A stretch of DNA of 64,000 bases, taken from Phallusia mammillata (taxonomy: Eukaryota; Chordata; Ascidiacea; Phlebobranchia; Ascidiidae). The notes under the pieces were generated by a model. It searched no databases and was not told where the DNA came from. It saw only the letters and a list, made by a program, of their open reading frames with translations. Made by a program: the position numbers and the translations under genes. Location: positions 1-64,000 of the forward strand of contig QLIY01000253.1 in NCBI GenBank assembly GCA_003260075.1, in the 5' to 3' direction. Shown piece after piece: positions 42,216-55,300 of the stretch; position 1 is the stretch's first letter, and every line of letters starts with the position of its first letter.

Positions 42216-43704
42216 AGGTTCTTTGATCAGGCGTAACGTATCGTGCTAGTAGCTCTACCGTGAGTCCCACCTGGGCTGCAAGGTGTTTGAAATTAGGCTG
42301 ATATCATGGGAAAGTTTCGTATTTAGCTTCGTAATGACGTTTCAAGTTACTAGTTTTGTAATGATTGAGCGAAGCTTGACTGACAAGGCACAGGTTTAAA
42401 CTTTGCAGTTATTACTAGTAGAAGCTGCAATACAAATGTAAAATGCATTTAATTTCAGCACTGACTTACGGCTTAAATCATATATTTGACTACAATGCGC
42501 AATGTAGCACGCTTCTGTACAATAATGTCCTTTCGGTTTGTTTTCAGAATGTACATTGGTTATGACAAACAGTCAGCCTATTGTTAATACGTGAAAGAAT
42601 GCATTGTTTCATCATCTGGTTAAACAGCTGCAAGATGGGAAATGCATGCCATGTGCAGTATCAAAGAGCCGCAGTCAAAGGCTTAATGAGCCACATGCAG
42701 CTCGGGAGCCGCAGTTTGGCCACCCCTGGTATATAGCCTATACAATTGTAAACTCTGCTATACGAATAAAAAGTGTTTGCGGGCGAATGTTCTGCATAAT
42801 GTCATTGACACACTGCGCTATGAATGCACAAATACATCACAAATCTTACCAACTGTTGTGGTAACCGGAGAGACAGCCCCCCCCCCAATTACTGGTACAC
42901 ACCTAAACATACAATAACATATATCACCACAATGTGCCTTTATGACGTCACACATTGTTTCATCATCATTGTTTCATCACATACTGTTCTTACCAAGCTA
43001 CGTTGGGCGACAGCACATGGATAGGTCACTTCACAGATGTAAAATAATAGAAATATTTTTTCAAATATGTAGCAATAAAAAATAGATAAAAAGTATAAGT
43101 TTCGAGTTGCAATACGTGGTAACTGCATTCGCTGGTATCGGTGTTATAATCGGTTACTTTAGTCATGGGTTGTTTTATGAGCAACCACATAAACGTTTTG
43201 ATCAAAAAGAGACTCATGAAATGAAAGAGTGAAAATGCATGAAAAAAAGTACAAGGTAGCCTATACAGGTCGTTATTTCACCAACGGCCGCAAAATGCTT
43301 GCTTGCTTTTGTTTCAAAATTACTGGTGTGAAAAAAGATTTATATGACACATATACCATCTAAAGCCGTCTAAATAGGTCAGTTTAATCATTTCCTATTT
43401 GGTGCATACATTTAGCTGAACAGAGCTAAAGGTTAATGACGTCATAATCTGTATTGTGACGATGCCGGTGCCTGTTTTTTCGCATTGTTTGCACACAACT
43501 AGCGTACAAAAAGTCTGGCGTATATGGTTACGAGGCGGGTAATCTTTTTACAGTCCCACGAAATCGTTTTTGAGCAGTTTCAAAATCAAAATATTTAGCA
43601 AAATAGTTCAGATACGTCACGGCCGCTATTTTAATACACATGGTCACGGCCGCACAAACTCGCCTTCGCGGCCACAGGTTCTGCACCCCTGCTTTATCCT
43701 ACTC
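42216..43704. other. Spacer between sulfotransferase units
   Basis: It contains hAT-like right ends at 42728 (TTTGGCCACCCCTG) and 43691 (TTCTGCACCCCTG), the dispersed repeat at 43385-43555 and a 10-C gap at 42877-42886. No gene seen. Confidence 0.45.
43385..43691 (+). repeat. Dispersed hAT-like repeat, related to 2036-2210
   Basis: Shares long matches with the reverse complement of 2036-2210 and ends with GGTTCTGCACCCCTG. Confidence 0.55.
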
Positions 43705-44042
43705 TGCGGTTTCAAGATTTTACACTTATTGAAGGTAATGCTAGAAAATAGTAAACAGATTAAAAACATTGATGGATTAAGAGAATATAATGGCACCGAC
43801 CCTGGCGCAATCAAATAACTAGTATTAGTGACAGGTCTTTTCCGGCGTAAATTGTGCGAATAATGACAGCCTGCACAGTTTGTAATATAGTAGACTTAAC
43901 AGAATAGGCAGCAAGCCTTCTGAGCCTTTAACTAGCAATTAAACAATGATGTTTGAGCTACCGAGATGTATCTATGTAGATGTATTACATAGACTCTGAA
44001 ACGTTTATTTGCACAAGATATGATTACTTTTTTCATTTGCTA

Positions 44043-47000
44043 ATGACGCCGTATCTGGCCCGCGGTCTGCGTGTTGTAGACCCCTGTTTAAAACCATTTG
44101 AAAGCTTTTGTAGACAGTTAGGAGCATTCAAAACTGGTGTTGTTTTTTTGATTTGTTTGTCACTGGCCTTAATGTACTTTGGGGAATTTTTAATTTATGC
44201 GCCAACGATCGAACCAAAACTCTTCTCTAACAATGATGAACAACTAGATGACAGTTTAAAGGTAAGTCATAGGAAGGTGCAAAGAATTACCCAATAAAGT
44301 GTTACCACTATGTTTCCACCATGAAGTGAGAAGCTAACTTAACACCCCGTGGAAAAAAACAACCATCCAAACCCATTCTCTGGCGAGCACCCGTCACATA
44401 CAACGCTTCATAACACAGCGTGTTGGAAGAGCTATCAGTCATGATCCACCAACTGTTTTTGTTTACTTCAGAAAAGTTTTCAATCAGTAAGTGAACCTTC
44501 TTCAACGGTAAAGGGACACGTACATGAGGACGCAAAAGGCAAGAAACAGTGCAGTAAACCGGTGTCAAAATTTGTGTACGTAAAGATTCACAAAACTGGT
44601 TCAACTTCAATGAAGGCCATGTTACAGAGATTTGTCACAAAAAACAAATGGACAAAGGTAAAGTCTTAAGATTGGAGCTTGCGCGTAGCCAAGGTTTTTA
44701 TTAAGCTATGATTTGTCAAATCCACCACTCAATGACCTTTTAATTCTATTTGGAAGCTTGTATCGCGCCAAGAAATTTTTGATTCTGCGCATTTCTGCTA
44801 ACTTATTTGCTTGGTGTCTAATTCTCACAAACCCGGCTCCGAACCTAGAACCTGTGGTTGGAAACGACTAATTTGTTTTATTTATCTTGTTACAAAAGTT
44901 TTTTTTATTATTTTGTGCAGTTTTTACATGAAGTTAACTTGAGAAACTTTAGCTATATAGAAATTAGAATAGCCTACGAACAGCTGCAAGATATTATATT
45001 TCCTTACCGTTTCATAAATGAGAACAATCATGCAATAATAAGCCCGCAAGTTAGATTAACGATACGAAAATGATTAATTGTGAAATCGAGCCGAATCGAA
45101 CACATTTTATTTAAACTTGAGGCCGAACATGAACCAATCTTTCGTCTGATATTCAACTCTGTGCTATTCAGAACACATAAGCATGTTCTGAAAAATTCAA
45201 AACAAAACAAATCAGATATTTCCAGTAGTTGTTTGGAATAAATCTAATCATTTTTGCAGTTTCAAACCGCTGCGTTTCCTGCACCCTATACAGGAGGTTA
45301 TCCCGGTCGCTTTAAGTGCAAATTTAAGTTGCCGACCAAAGCTTCAATCAACCTTAACCACATCCGATTTGACAACGAGGAAATGAGAAATTGTTTTCAT
45401 CCTGAAACGAGGTACTTGCGAAAATATTTTCATTTGTGTTATTTTTTCTTTTTTTTAACTATAATTTGGACAGAGATGTATAGTATCGGGAGAAAAACAG
45501 TGAGATCATTGCAGGTATATAACATTGATTCGGAAACCTTTGGAGAATTTTCGTTCAGCGCACAATTTTTTTACATCTCTCACAAAAATAAAACCCAGTT
45601 GTGGAGGAATGCCAAAAGCATATATTGAAAGCAGTGAAACTATGAATACCACCGAGTTCCTGTCTAAAGCTGCTGATCTCTTCAATTCTTCAGTTCCATT
45701 TTATTTTAGGTTGTTTTTTTGCCTTAAAATGTTAATCAACTTGGTGCTAAGAAAAGTCAAATTTGTTTGAATACCTATCATGAAAAGGATTTAAACTCGT
45801 AACCAAAGCATTTACGTGAATATTTTTTTCGGGAAATACTTTTATACGGAAAGTTACTTGATTTATTCAAGTGTGCACCCAATATATTTAAACTTTAAAT
45901 AGTTGGATGTTTACCACAACAAATTTAAGGTAGAATGTTACACACAAAAATCACTTTTACATGATTGCCATACCAGATTTCGCAATCTCCAATCACATGA
46001 TTTGGGAATTGATCCGATGTTGACCGATGTAAATAAAATTGAAAATCAAATCAAAAAATTGGATGAAAACATGGATCTAGTAATGATACTGGAATATTAC
46101 AGTGAATCTCTGATACTTCTAAAGGTATGATTGCAAGATGAGACATGATAGAACAACGTAATGCTAGGCATGTAAAAGTTCACTTACCATCAAAAAATGT
46201 TTACACCTTTTGAATCTCGACTAAGCTTCGATTATTATTACAAACAAACTCTGTGTCAGGATCTTCTTTGCATGAACTGGAATGTTTTGGATGCCAGACA
46301 CATGAACTCGGCACGACACTACGTTCGACCAACTACAATGGATACGCAAGAACAAAAAAACTTTGATCACCTCTATAATGTTGTAAGTAATTGTATGAAT
46401 ACGGTAGCGTTTTTACAACCATCTTCGCATTTAAATGTATTTAAATTTAAAAAAACGAGCTCGAATACTAAGTATCTTTTCTTAAAAACTCTACATAAGA
46501 AAATATTCTGTGTTCTGGTAAGTCATATTGCTTGCTCTAATAAGAGGAAATGTACCAAGTTTGAAGACTATAGCGCCAGTTTAGGACAATACGGAACTGC
46601 TAACAACATTGCTATTAGCTAATAACTTATGCCGACAAATACAACGTAGTTTCATCTGGAATTCAAACATGTGTGATGACGAACTATCATGCTATTATTT
46701 GAACATGTAAGTCACAAAAAATAAACACTACATTAAACATATGCATGTCAGCACTTGCTAAATAACAGCTATAGCAAACTTTCTATGAAAGGCAATGTCC
46801 CACAAAAAGAAGAGAATTATACGCCTTTTTAGTGGTCTTGTTTTAGTGGTCACGGAACATGCCCTAAATAAAGTTATTTATACAGTTTCGAGGGACGTTG
46901 GGCACAAATATTAAAAACAGTGATTTGTATAGCATGCGAAACTAATTGAACAAAGAGCTGTATACTATCAAGCGATAAAACCTAACCTTTCCCAACTTGT

Positions 47001-47558
47001 TTTCTGCAATGTTACAAACAGCTAATTTCAGCTACGGCTGCAAAGAGAACCGTTGGTTAGAAATTTTACCAATACCTGATTTCACAACGTTGCAAAAGAA
47101 AAATACATGTTGAATAACTGTATTATTCTGATTGGTGTACATATATAAGCTATTGCTGCCAGGCATAATGTCAAGTTTATAGAGCTCTTATGGCAAATGT
47201 AATTTTATTCCGACGTTTCGACGCCATATACAGATCGTCTTCATCAGGGTAAATAACGCTGGGTTAATGTATGCTGAAAGATAAACATAAAGGTTTCTTG
47301 ATCTATATCTGACGCCCCTGATGTATTTAGGACATTGCACTTTACGATCACTTCAACCGAACGTTCTGGAAACGGGTTGATGCGTATGGACGAAACAGAA
47401 TGGCGAAGGACTTGGAAACCCTTCGAAAAAAGCGAAACAAACGATCAACGTGGAAAATTACTGGAAATTCAAGCGGAGTAAAGGTGGATTCTAGACTGGA
47501 AGCCGAAATGGAAAAGTATATGAATAAAAATTCAGGACGCTGTGTTTATCCAAGTTAA
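44043..47558 (+). CDS. Galactose-3-O-sulfotransferase-like enzyme, copy B
   Basis: Tandem paralogue of copy A with the same exon plan: exon 1 to 44261, then 44472-44657, 45260-45411, 45515-45709, 45977-46124, 46260-46382, 47331-47558. PAPS motifs (YVKIHKTGSTS, TLIRKPLENFRSA), the catalytic-domain signatures and the tail DHFNRTFWKRVDAYGRNRMAKD are intact, ending CVYPS-stop. The A start codon is not preserved: aligned sequence reads TAGACAGTTAGGA. The frame stays open upstream to ATGs at 44043 and 43980, and a hAT-like right end (GTAGACCCCTG, to 44086) lies inside that extension, so the predicted N-terminus would include transposon-derived codons. Exon 6 has one extra codon relative to A. It is probably functional if translation starts upstream; the start is uncertain. 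Confidence 0.8.
47200..47253 (-). ncRNA. Hammerhead-like core motif, possible Penelope-like retroelement trace
   Basis: On the minus strand, CTGATGA is followed by GACG, a 12-nt loop, CGTC and GAAACGTC. This resembles the CUGAUGA-stem II-GAAA core of hammerhead ribozymes found in Penelope-like elements. One extra A breaks the first pair of stem II, and stem III with a cleavage site is not evident, so activity is doubtful. It lies in intron 6 of sulfotransferase B. Confidence 0.25.
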
Positions 47559-48178
47559 ACCCTTCCTTAATTGTATGAAAGTTTCTTTGTCTGCACCACA
47601 TGATTTAGTATTTAAATGATATAAGTACTCACTATCTCTGTTAGTAATTGTGTACTTTTATTGTTACTGCATAAGAAGCCGTTAAAATTTCAGTCAATTA
47701 GACTTGCATGTTTAATATGCCAAGCTCTTGATTTACATCTTTTCTAGTTACGTACTGTGCACGGCAAAGACAGGAAACTCAAATAAATATGCAGTTTGAA
47801 TAGAAAACAGCGGTGACAAAATTGAGTTGTAAGTTGTAACTGATATATTTTATTGATTAACACAAGCAACAATTTTTGTAGTAGGGGAAACATTTTACTT
47901 CAACTTTCTCAAACTTTTTCGGTCTAAGGCAGAAGTACACCGTGTTCAAGAACCATCAAATAGACAAATGCAATCAAATTAGACTCTGAAATCTTCAAAG
48001 GTCAAATAGGTATTAGTATTACGTATTAGTACAAAATCCCTGGCTCAAATTACACAGTTTGGACGTGAGATGTAAAGTAATAGAAATGATTTTTAAAATA
48101 TGTCAGTTAGTAACGGAAAATATATATATATATACTGCCTTTAACACTATGCCCAATGTCGGTGTATTGTGTAGCGGT

Positions 48179-48235
<57 letters not shown>

Positions 48236-48337
48236 ATAAGACAGGCTGTTGCGTAAACCGGGTGTTTCGAAATAGTTGTGCAAATTCAAGTAAACAATAA
48301 CACAGCACACGCGCGCACCCTCGCCCCCGCAATTGGA
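47559..48337. other. Downstream of sulfotransferase B, no gene seen
   Basis: 3' UTR-like sequence, then AT-rich DNA, with a 56-C gap at 48180-48235. Confidence 0.5.
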
Positions 48338-48498
48338 ATTCAAATTTTTCAGCCGGTTCTATCACAAAGGTCATATTTTTCAGTCGGTTCCGTTACAAAA
48401 AGTCCATTAACAGTACCTAGTAATGTTAATCGGTTCGCTGATCTCATAAATTTCGTGAGACGGTTCTAACCGGTGCGAACCGGCTGAATCCCACCACT
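48338..48498 (-). mobile_element. Relative of the 30557 MITE, inverted
   Basis: The right end GAATCCCACCACTG and repeats of CAGCCGGTTC / AACCGGCTGA match the 30557-30709 element in reverse orientation. The left terminus is eroded. The next element (48507) is inserted immediately beside it. Confidence 0.7.
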
Positions 48499-48506
48499 GT
48501 CTATAT

Positions 48507-50105
48507 CAGGGGTCACCAACCTGAAACCCAAAGGCTACTATAGCGTTTACCTCGATGGCGTCAATATTTACTCCAATAAACGCTACAAGAAATAACAATG
48601 TTCTTGCCTCGGTTATTGTTGGATCCTCGTTCTGTCTGCTTTCATTTGTTGAACGCTGTCTTCTTGACTCGAACTGCAGCAACATCAATTTGAGACATAG
48701 CTATATTTAAGTCATCTGAATCATAATGCAAAGTTATCCCTTCACAATTTTATTCTGAGTAGTTACACAATATTTATCCTTTTGCACAATTCCAAACCTT
48801 TCTGCTTTCAAGGCGGAAAACAGCGCTTTTATACTCCCACAATGCAACAGTAAACTTCTTCTCTTGCACATAATTACGTTTGTAAATGTTACTTTTAACT
48901 GGGCAAAGTCCACATTTGTCGTTTTTGTGTGTTAAGAATGTACTCGAAAACAGGCACATAGACGTCAGTGGGACCGGACATGTATAACTGCGAAATACAA
49001 GGCAAAATGTCTAAAAATAGAATATGACCTCACCGATACAAGCAAAACATGTACCTGAAAACCGTGTGAAATGTGAGTTTTATGGACTATTTGCGTTTGT
49101 TCTTCATAATGGCTACAAAAGGGCCGCTGCTCTAATGCAGCGTACAAAAGTATAACGTGCAATTCGTGTGAAATATTGCATTTATCTACTCGGTCTGCTA
49201 CACTACCAGTTCAAAACATAAATATAAGCATGGTAAAACAAGCCATGTTTTGTGGGTAGCGTATAATCATCGCAGTTTTGACGAAAGCAGGGTTAATTGT
49301 GAACCACTGTTTACATTAAAGTTTTTAGTTCTGTTATTGCTGACTTTGAAAATAATTGCACATAGTGACCCAACAACCAAAAAAGGAGTCAAGACAACCT
49401 CTAATTCTTACCAAAAATGGCGATTTTAGCCGTGAATAGTGTTTCTCAACTCTAAATCGCGATTGAAAAGTGGGTCGCTGGTTGATTTGGTTGTCGGTTA
49501 AGTAGTTTACAAAATATTTTGACAACTTCTTTAGCATCTTCCGAATGCAAAAAAATATCATTTTAGGCTTAATATTTGTGTCGCTTCAAAAAAGCACTAT
49601 TGCCAAACTTTGCACACGTTTTGGTGATCACACTTTAAAACTATTGTATCTGTCGCACGTTATAGGCATCACTACTTGGCCCTTAGTATAACACAACTTT
49701 TAATTTTAAATCCTTTGTCGGCCACACAAAAACTAATGCAGGGCCGCATGTGGCCAGCGAGTTTAAGACCCCTGGTCTACAAAATTTTAGCGTACCACTT
49801 TGTAACAGACGAACGTCGTGAATGTTGCATAATGCTTTGTTAGGTAGTAACCCCCCCCCCAATGCAGGGCCGCATGTGGCCAGCGAGTTTAAGACCCCTG
49901 GTCTACAACATTTTAGCGTACCACTTTGTAACAGAAGAACGTCGTGAATGTTGCATAATGCCCCCCCCCCCATTACTTTTAATCTACATAAGGCGCAGCA
50001 TTTTGTGTAAACTAGAGGCTTATTTCCAGAACCAGTCTCGCGGGGCGACTGGAAAGGATCCAACGGGCGACCGGGTGCCCGCGGTCATAGGGTTGGTGAC
50101 CCCTG
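48507..50105. mobile_element. Large hAT-type non-autonomous element with target duplication
   Basis: Ends CAGGGGTCACCAACC and GGTTGGTGACCCCTG are exact inverted repeats. GTCTATAT is duplicated at 48499-48506 and 50106-50113. The apparent 1.6 kb is inflated by two 10-11 C gaps (49851-49860, 49961-49971) that bracket a repeated about 100-bp piece. Another hAT-like end (GTTTAAGACCCCTG) lies inside. No transposase was recognised. Confidence 0.85.
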
Positions 50106-50405
50106 GTCTATATGGTATGCTACAAGTTCAAGTACCCGGATACGAATTAAGTCCTTCTCCTACTCAAAACAAAACATTTCCAACTACGTAGCGGTGTTGC
50201 TTAGCGACAGAACCGAAACTGATATTTCGCAAAACAAAAAAACTTGTCCTGGATCCGGAACAAAATGACCCGGATGTTCTTGATCATTTTAATGCATGCT
50301 TAAAAGCAGCACAAAAAGAGGTTAGCATTGTGTCTAATTTTTATACATTTTACATTTCTTCGACTCAATCCAAACCATGACAAACCTATTTATGTAGCCT
50401 ATAGG

Positions 50406-51305
50406 CAGGGTTGCCATACCGTCCTTATTTCAAAGATTTGTCCTTATTTTGAACGGTAGTGTCTTAGAAAAGTTCAATGTCCTTATTTCTAAGAAATGTC
50501 CTTATTTTTGACTTGAGTCCTTCTTTTGTCTTATTTTCAACAATTACAAGTCAAAACCATGCTACTAGTAAACGTAAAACGAGACATTAGCGGTCGTGAG
50601 ATGCGCAAGGTGTTTACTACTAGTGATGTACCGAATCGGCGAAATTTCGATTCGGCCGAAACCGAATATTCGGCGGTTTTGCCGAATAAATTCGGCCGAA
50701 TCAACCGAATCATTTATGACGTCACGCGAAGTCGTACGCTACGCGTTTGACATGAAAAAAATGTTTATCTACCAGGCAATTAGTGCAGAATAGTTGTGTT
50801 TCGTCCTCATTTCAGTTCTGTAGGGTTTAAAATTGCCTCAAGCATGATTGGCAACCTGTCAATGAGTTGCTAATTTTTTTGACAACAGTGGGAAACCGAT
50901 AATGTGTTGAAAAAGATAAAAATTGACGCGATTTTCGTTATGTTTGGGCTTTTAAAAGATTTGCGTGGTACCTTAAGCAGAAAAGACACGTTTAACGCTT
51001 TACATTTATGTTCGTAAAAGATTCGGTTTCGGCCGAATCGCAACAAATTATTCGGCCGAAACCGAATCTTTGCAAAAATGACCGATTCGGCCGAATAAAT
51101 CCGGCAAACCGAATATTCGGTACATCTCTATTTACTACGAGCAAGGAGTTGCTGAAACAGATTGTTTCTGGCCAAAATATTGCATATTGTGTGTCAGGGG
51201 ACGTATAAATGCAAAGATTTGTTAAAAAAACGTTGGTTTCGTTTCGTTTCAAAATTTAATTTTTCGGTTGTCCTTATTTTTGGATTCAAGTCGATGGCAA
51301 CCCTG
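50406..51305 (+). mobile_element. 900-bp hAT-type element with CAGGGTTGCCAT ends and a protein-like segment
   Basis: Ends CAGGGTTGCCAT and ATGGCAACCCTG are exact inverted repeats; CCTATAGG is duplicated exactly at 50398-50405 and 51306-51313. Just inside is TGTCCTTATTT, repeated several times. From about 50561 a frame reads LLVNVKRDISGREMRKVFTT, is interrupted by the nested element, and resumes SKELLKQIVSGQN. A second copy is at 3935-4460. It may be a remnant of the element's own protein. Confidence 0.85.
50621..51130. mobile_element. 510-bp nested MITE with TAGNGATGTACCGAAT ends
   Basis: Left TAGTGATGTACCGAAT and right ATTCGGTACATCTCTA are inverted repeats, with GATTCGGCCGAA repeats next to each end. 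TTTACTAC is duplicated exactly at 50613-50620 and 51131-51138. Inserted inside the 50406-51305 element. Confidence 0.88.
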
Positions 51306-51691
51306 CCTATAGGTGTACTTCCGTTCTATCTTTGTTTACTCTCTATGTACATAGTGTTCCTAAAAATCCTTTTTTATGAATTTACATTATTGCACAACTT
51401 TACATGTCGCTGTATTATGTATAGCCTACATCATACAATAAATAAAAACTGTCAAGGTCAACAAAGAACAAACGCGTCGTTCAAAATAGGTGCCGCAAAA
51501 GAATGGGGGAAACTATAGGTACTGATTGTTATGATGGCAACAAGAACATACTTGTATTGGAAGCAAGATTATTTTGGAACGACAAAGCACCAAAGTAAAC
51601 ATAAATACACTCCCGAATTTGCGATGTTTAACGTGCGTTGCCTCTTGCCAGTAAACTTTTTCCACCTCTGTCTCAGGCCCAGCCTGTATAG

Positions 51692-52025
51692 CAGGGGTGT
51701 CCAAAGTGCGACCCGCGGGCCAAATGCGGCCCCCGGTGGCATTTCACCTGGCCCGCGGCTGTTTTTTTTAAAATTCTGTTGCGTATGTTACGTCATAGTT
51801 TGGATTACGTTTTGGGGTTTGGGCCACTTGCCACTTCACGCAAAAGCTTTCCATGAAACTTTATTTACCGGTAAAAAAGGAAGTGTAAATGGTGCTGGCG
51901 CAACAAAATCCCACAATTTCCTTAAATCCCGTATATTTGTGTTCTGATTCCAAAGAAACGTTGGCCCGCGGGCGTCTTCACCTGGTAAAAATTGGTCCCC
52001 ATCAAAAAAAGTTTGGACACCCCTG
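51692..52025. mobile_element. 334-bp hAT-type MITE with target duplication
   Basis: Ends CAGGGGTGTCCAAA and TTTGGACACCCCTG are exact inverted repeats; CTGTATAG flanks both sides (51684-51691 and 52026-52033). Interior GCGACCCGCGGGCC is typical of this class. About 290 bp upstream of the FSD1 start codon. Confidence 0.9.
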
Positions 52026-52317
52026 CTGTATAGTCACGCTTGGTTGCGTTACATCTTTTGCAAGATCCACAGTCCACACTCCACAGTCGCTTGCTTTTTT
52101 ACCGGTTTCATAGCGATGCGCAAAAAAAAGCCCGTCCATCCACTCCTAGTATTCAAATTTATTGCTTTTTATCATTGCTACTTCTAGTGGCCTTAACCTA
52201 AAACCGTCGGGGTATAGAATTGTGACGTAATATTGCACCTAGTCGTAGATTGCAGCACCTTGTCATTAGGTTGTCGTGACTGTTTGGACAATTATTATTA
52301 CAACGTTTTGCAATAAC

Positions 52318-55300
52318 ATGGAAAAACAAAAGGTAAGCCTAAAAAGACACACTTAAAAAATAAGACACTGCATATAGTTAAATTTAACGGCATATCTGAT
52401 TGTCAAATGAAGTATATTATGGTTAATAATAAATTTTGTGTTATGTCTAGGAGGCTCTTCTCAGGATTGTGGATCAGCTAAAAAACAAGAATGATGAAGC
52501 CAGTTCTTGTCATGCTGATTTACTTTTAGATGTTCGCACACTTAATGAGGCATATGAGTCTAGTCAAGCAGATCTAAATGCAGAGTTTGAGAAACTTTTT
52601 GATGCACTTACAAGAAAAAAAGAAAAAATGAAAGAGGAGATCCAAAAAAACCTTGAAAACAAAAGTGAAATTATAAAAGTAATGATATTGTTGCTATGCT
52701 AATTTGTTTAATGAGTAAGCTTTTTGGTCATGAAATTTTTCATCTCAATTTATTGGCAAAAAATGTTACTAGATCACAATTTTGATTTGTTTTTTTAGTA
52801 AAATGGCAATGTTAAATGTAAATAAAATACCAGATAATAAAGAAATCACTTACACGTAGGGGTAAGAGGGTCAGTTCGAACAGATAAAATGTTATACATG
52901 ATAGATAGCAATGTATCCAAGTATGAATTTGTTAAAATTTGCACTCTCTTTCATATTCGCCAGCACCCATGCAAGAATGGTAAACTAAATTTAATTCCCT
53001 GTGATCTCAAGGTTTTTTTAGGTTAGATATTGTTTGTTTCTTGGGTTTCAGCATTGTACAGCTTTTCATGTGAAATTACAAATCTGAAGCAAAACATGTC
53101 ATTTTTTAAACTTAGACCCAGTTAAAACTTTATGAGGAATCTCGTTCTGATGCAGATGAGTTGATTCTTTTGTCTAACAAAGCATTGGGTATTGACAAGC
53201 CAGCAGAGTTCAGTAAGGTAAGTTGCATTTTGCACTCTTAAAACATGCTGTTCTGTATAGCAGGTGCCAGGAACCGTTTTACCTGAGACAGTCGCTACAT
53301 AAACATATTTCAAATAGTATTAATTCAAGAGCCACACAATATTTTTGTCACTTCAAATAAGACTAAATGTGCTTCTACCAAGTTACAAGGCATTTTCATA
53401 GGAAATGATATGCATGTGGTACTTTTTTGTCTTACATGCAATTTAGTGTGTAATACTTAACCACCTCAAAGTGCAAGAAGAACCAAAACACTTGGATTAA
53501 ATTCTGAGAAGCAACACTATGAGTTGATATCAATTTATTCCTTATTGTGTTGAAATGCAAACAAACTTTTTTTGAGAGCCAGTTGCTGCCACTAAAAAAG
53601 CCATCTGGCTCATGAGCTATCGACTCTCATCCTTGTTCTTTTACATCAAAACAGTGACCTGATTTAGGGCCAATTTAATTGTAAAGGACGTGTCATCTTA
53701 AATGATAAGTCCACTTAGTCCATGCGTAGTGCACCCTTAGCCTACCGTGCAAAGCCTGCACCAAGCCCAGGTATAAGAGATTTAATTATTATAATATTTT
53801 AAATACCTCACCCCAGCCCCATTAGCCCTAACTATGTGCTTTTTTTTGGAAACAAGTCAGAAAAATTTTAATTTACGTTTAGCAGGCGTACAGTTTTAGA
53901 CGGTACCATTTTAATGGTATCAATTGAGATGTTTTATTTGGTATTACAAAAAAAAATTGTGATTTGGGACATTTGTCTTTTTAGGTAAAGGTTAATACCC
54001 GCTTATCCACACTAAACTACTTAAATTCAAAATGTTTATGTTTTAATGTTTACTTAAATTAAAAGGCACACAAGTTTACACCAACAACTTTTTAATTTCA
54101 GACTGCTTTGGCAATAAAAGAGAGGTAAGTCTTATACTTTTATGTTCTTTGGTGGGATAATAACATTAGGTAAGTAACTACTATTGATTTTGGCATTGAC
54201 ATAATTGATTTTTGCCACCACACCATGTTTGTGCATATATGGTGTGCTGTAATTTGTGAGATAAACTGGCTATTGATTTTAAGCTTTGTTTTTGTACAGA
54301 AGTTAGTTTTTGTCCTTTACAACCTCAAATAGACCAAACTGATCATAGGATGCCAGTAGGGATTAGCCATGATATACTGAATCCAGCAGGTGTCGCAAGC
54401 ATTCCTATAGATCATACTGTTTTATGATGTCTTTAAATTTATACCCCCCCCCCTTCATTATATGCTCCAGGAATATATTAAACAGGCTCGGTGACATTAT
54501 GAAACCTAAATTTATACATTGCAGAATTACTATGTCATCCATATTCCGCCTTTCAATAACAGCATCTGTCATTGATCCAACCTGTCATCTTGTTGCTGAT
54601 TTTACTCGTGAAGAAAGAATTTTGAATAATTTAGCATTTTTGCCAGGTAAATGTCTGTTTGATTGTAGGCTCAAAACATAAGTTTGAATTACATCTTTTT
54701 AACATCTCTTTTTCTACGTTGTATAGAATATTAATTTATGCTCAGAATGGTGGCCAGGGTGTAAACCGAAAGTGGGCAACCTTTTTACATTCCCGGGCTA
54801 GAGAAGTAATCAGATATTTCGAGTGTGGGCCACAACGGTGCACATGCAATAATACAAGAGTATAATCCAACTCAACTTTTACTCATTGTTCGAAGTGAAC
54901 ATGTACAATATCAAGTGAACTACAGCAAACTTTACCCTTGGACAGGTTTGATTGGCATAAACAAAGTCCAAAGCACACACACACACACACACACGCATAA
55001 ATAATTTTGTCTTTGAGCATAACAATGTCTATTCTTAGCAATAACTTGGGATTTAGTTTAAAAACTCTTTGGTATATAATAGGGAAGCAATGCATAAATT
55101 GCATCCAGGCCATAAAGATTAACATAAATTTTTATGCAGCCTGGATACATGAAGCTGTTAAAACACAGTCGCAGGCCTCTCAAGGGCTTTAAACAGGCGG
55201 GATGTGGCCCGCTGACTTTAGGTTGACTTACCCCGACAAATGCAGATAAATTAGCCAGTGAGATACAACACTATACTTAAATTCTCGGTGCTTGGTATCG

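Noticed and set aside
55007-55192. Open frame in FSD1 intron 5
   Set aside because: It lies within an intron between exons that join in phase and has no recognisable domain.
54770-55240. Full hAT element in FSD1 intron 5 (GTGGGCAACC ... GGTTGACTTACCCC)
   Set aside because: The ends are only loosely complementary and no target duplication is visible; evidence too weak to list.
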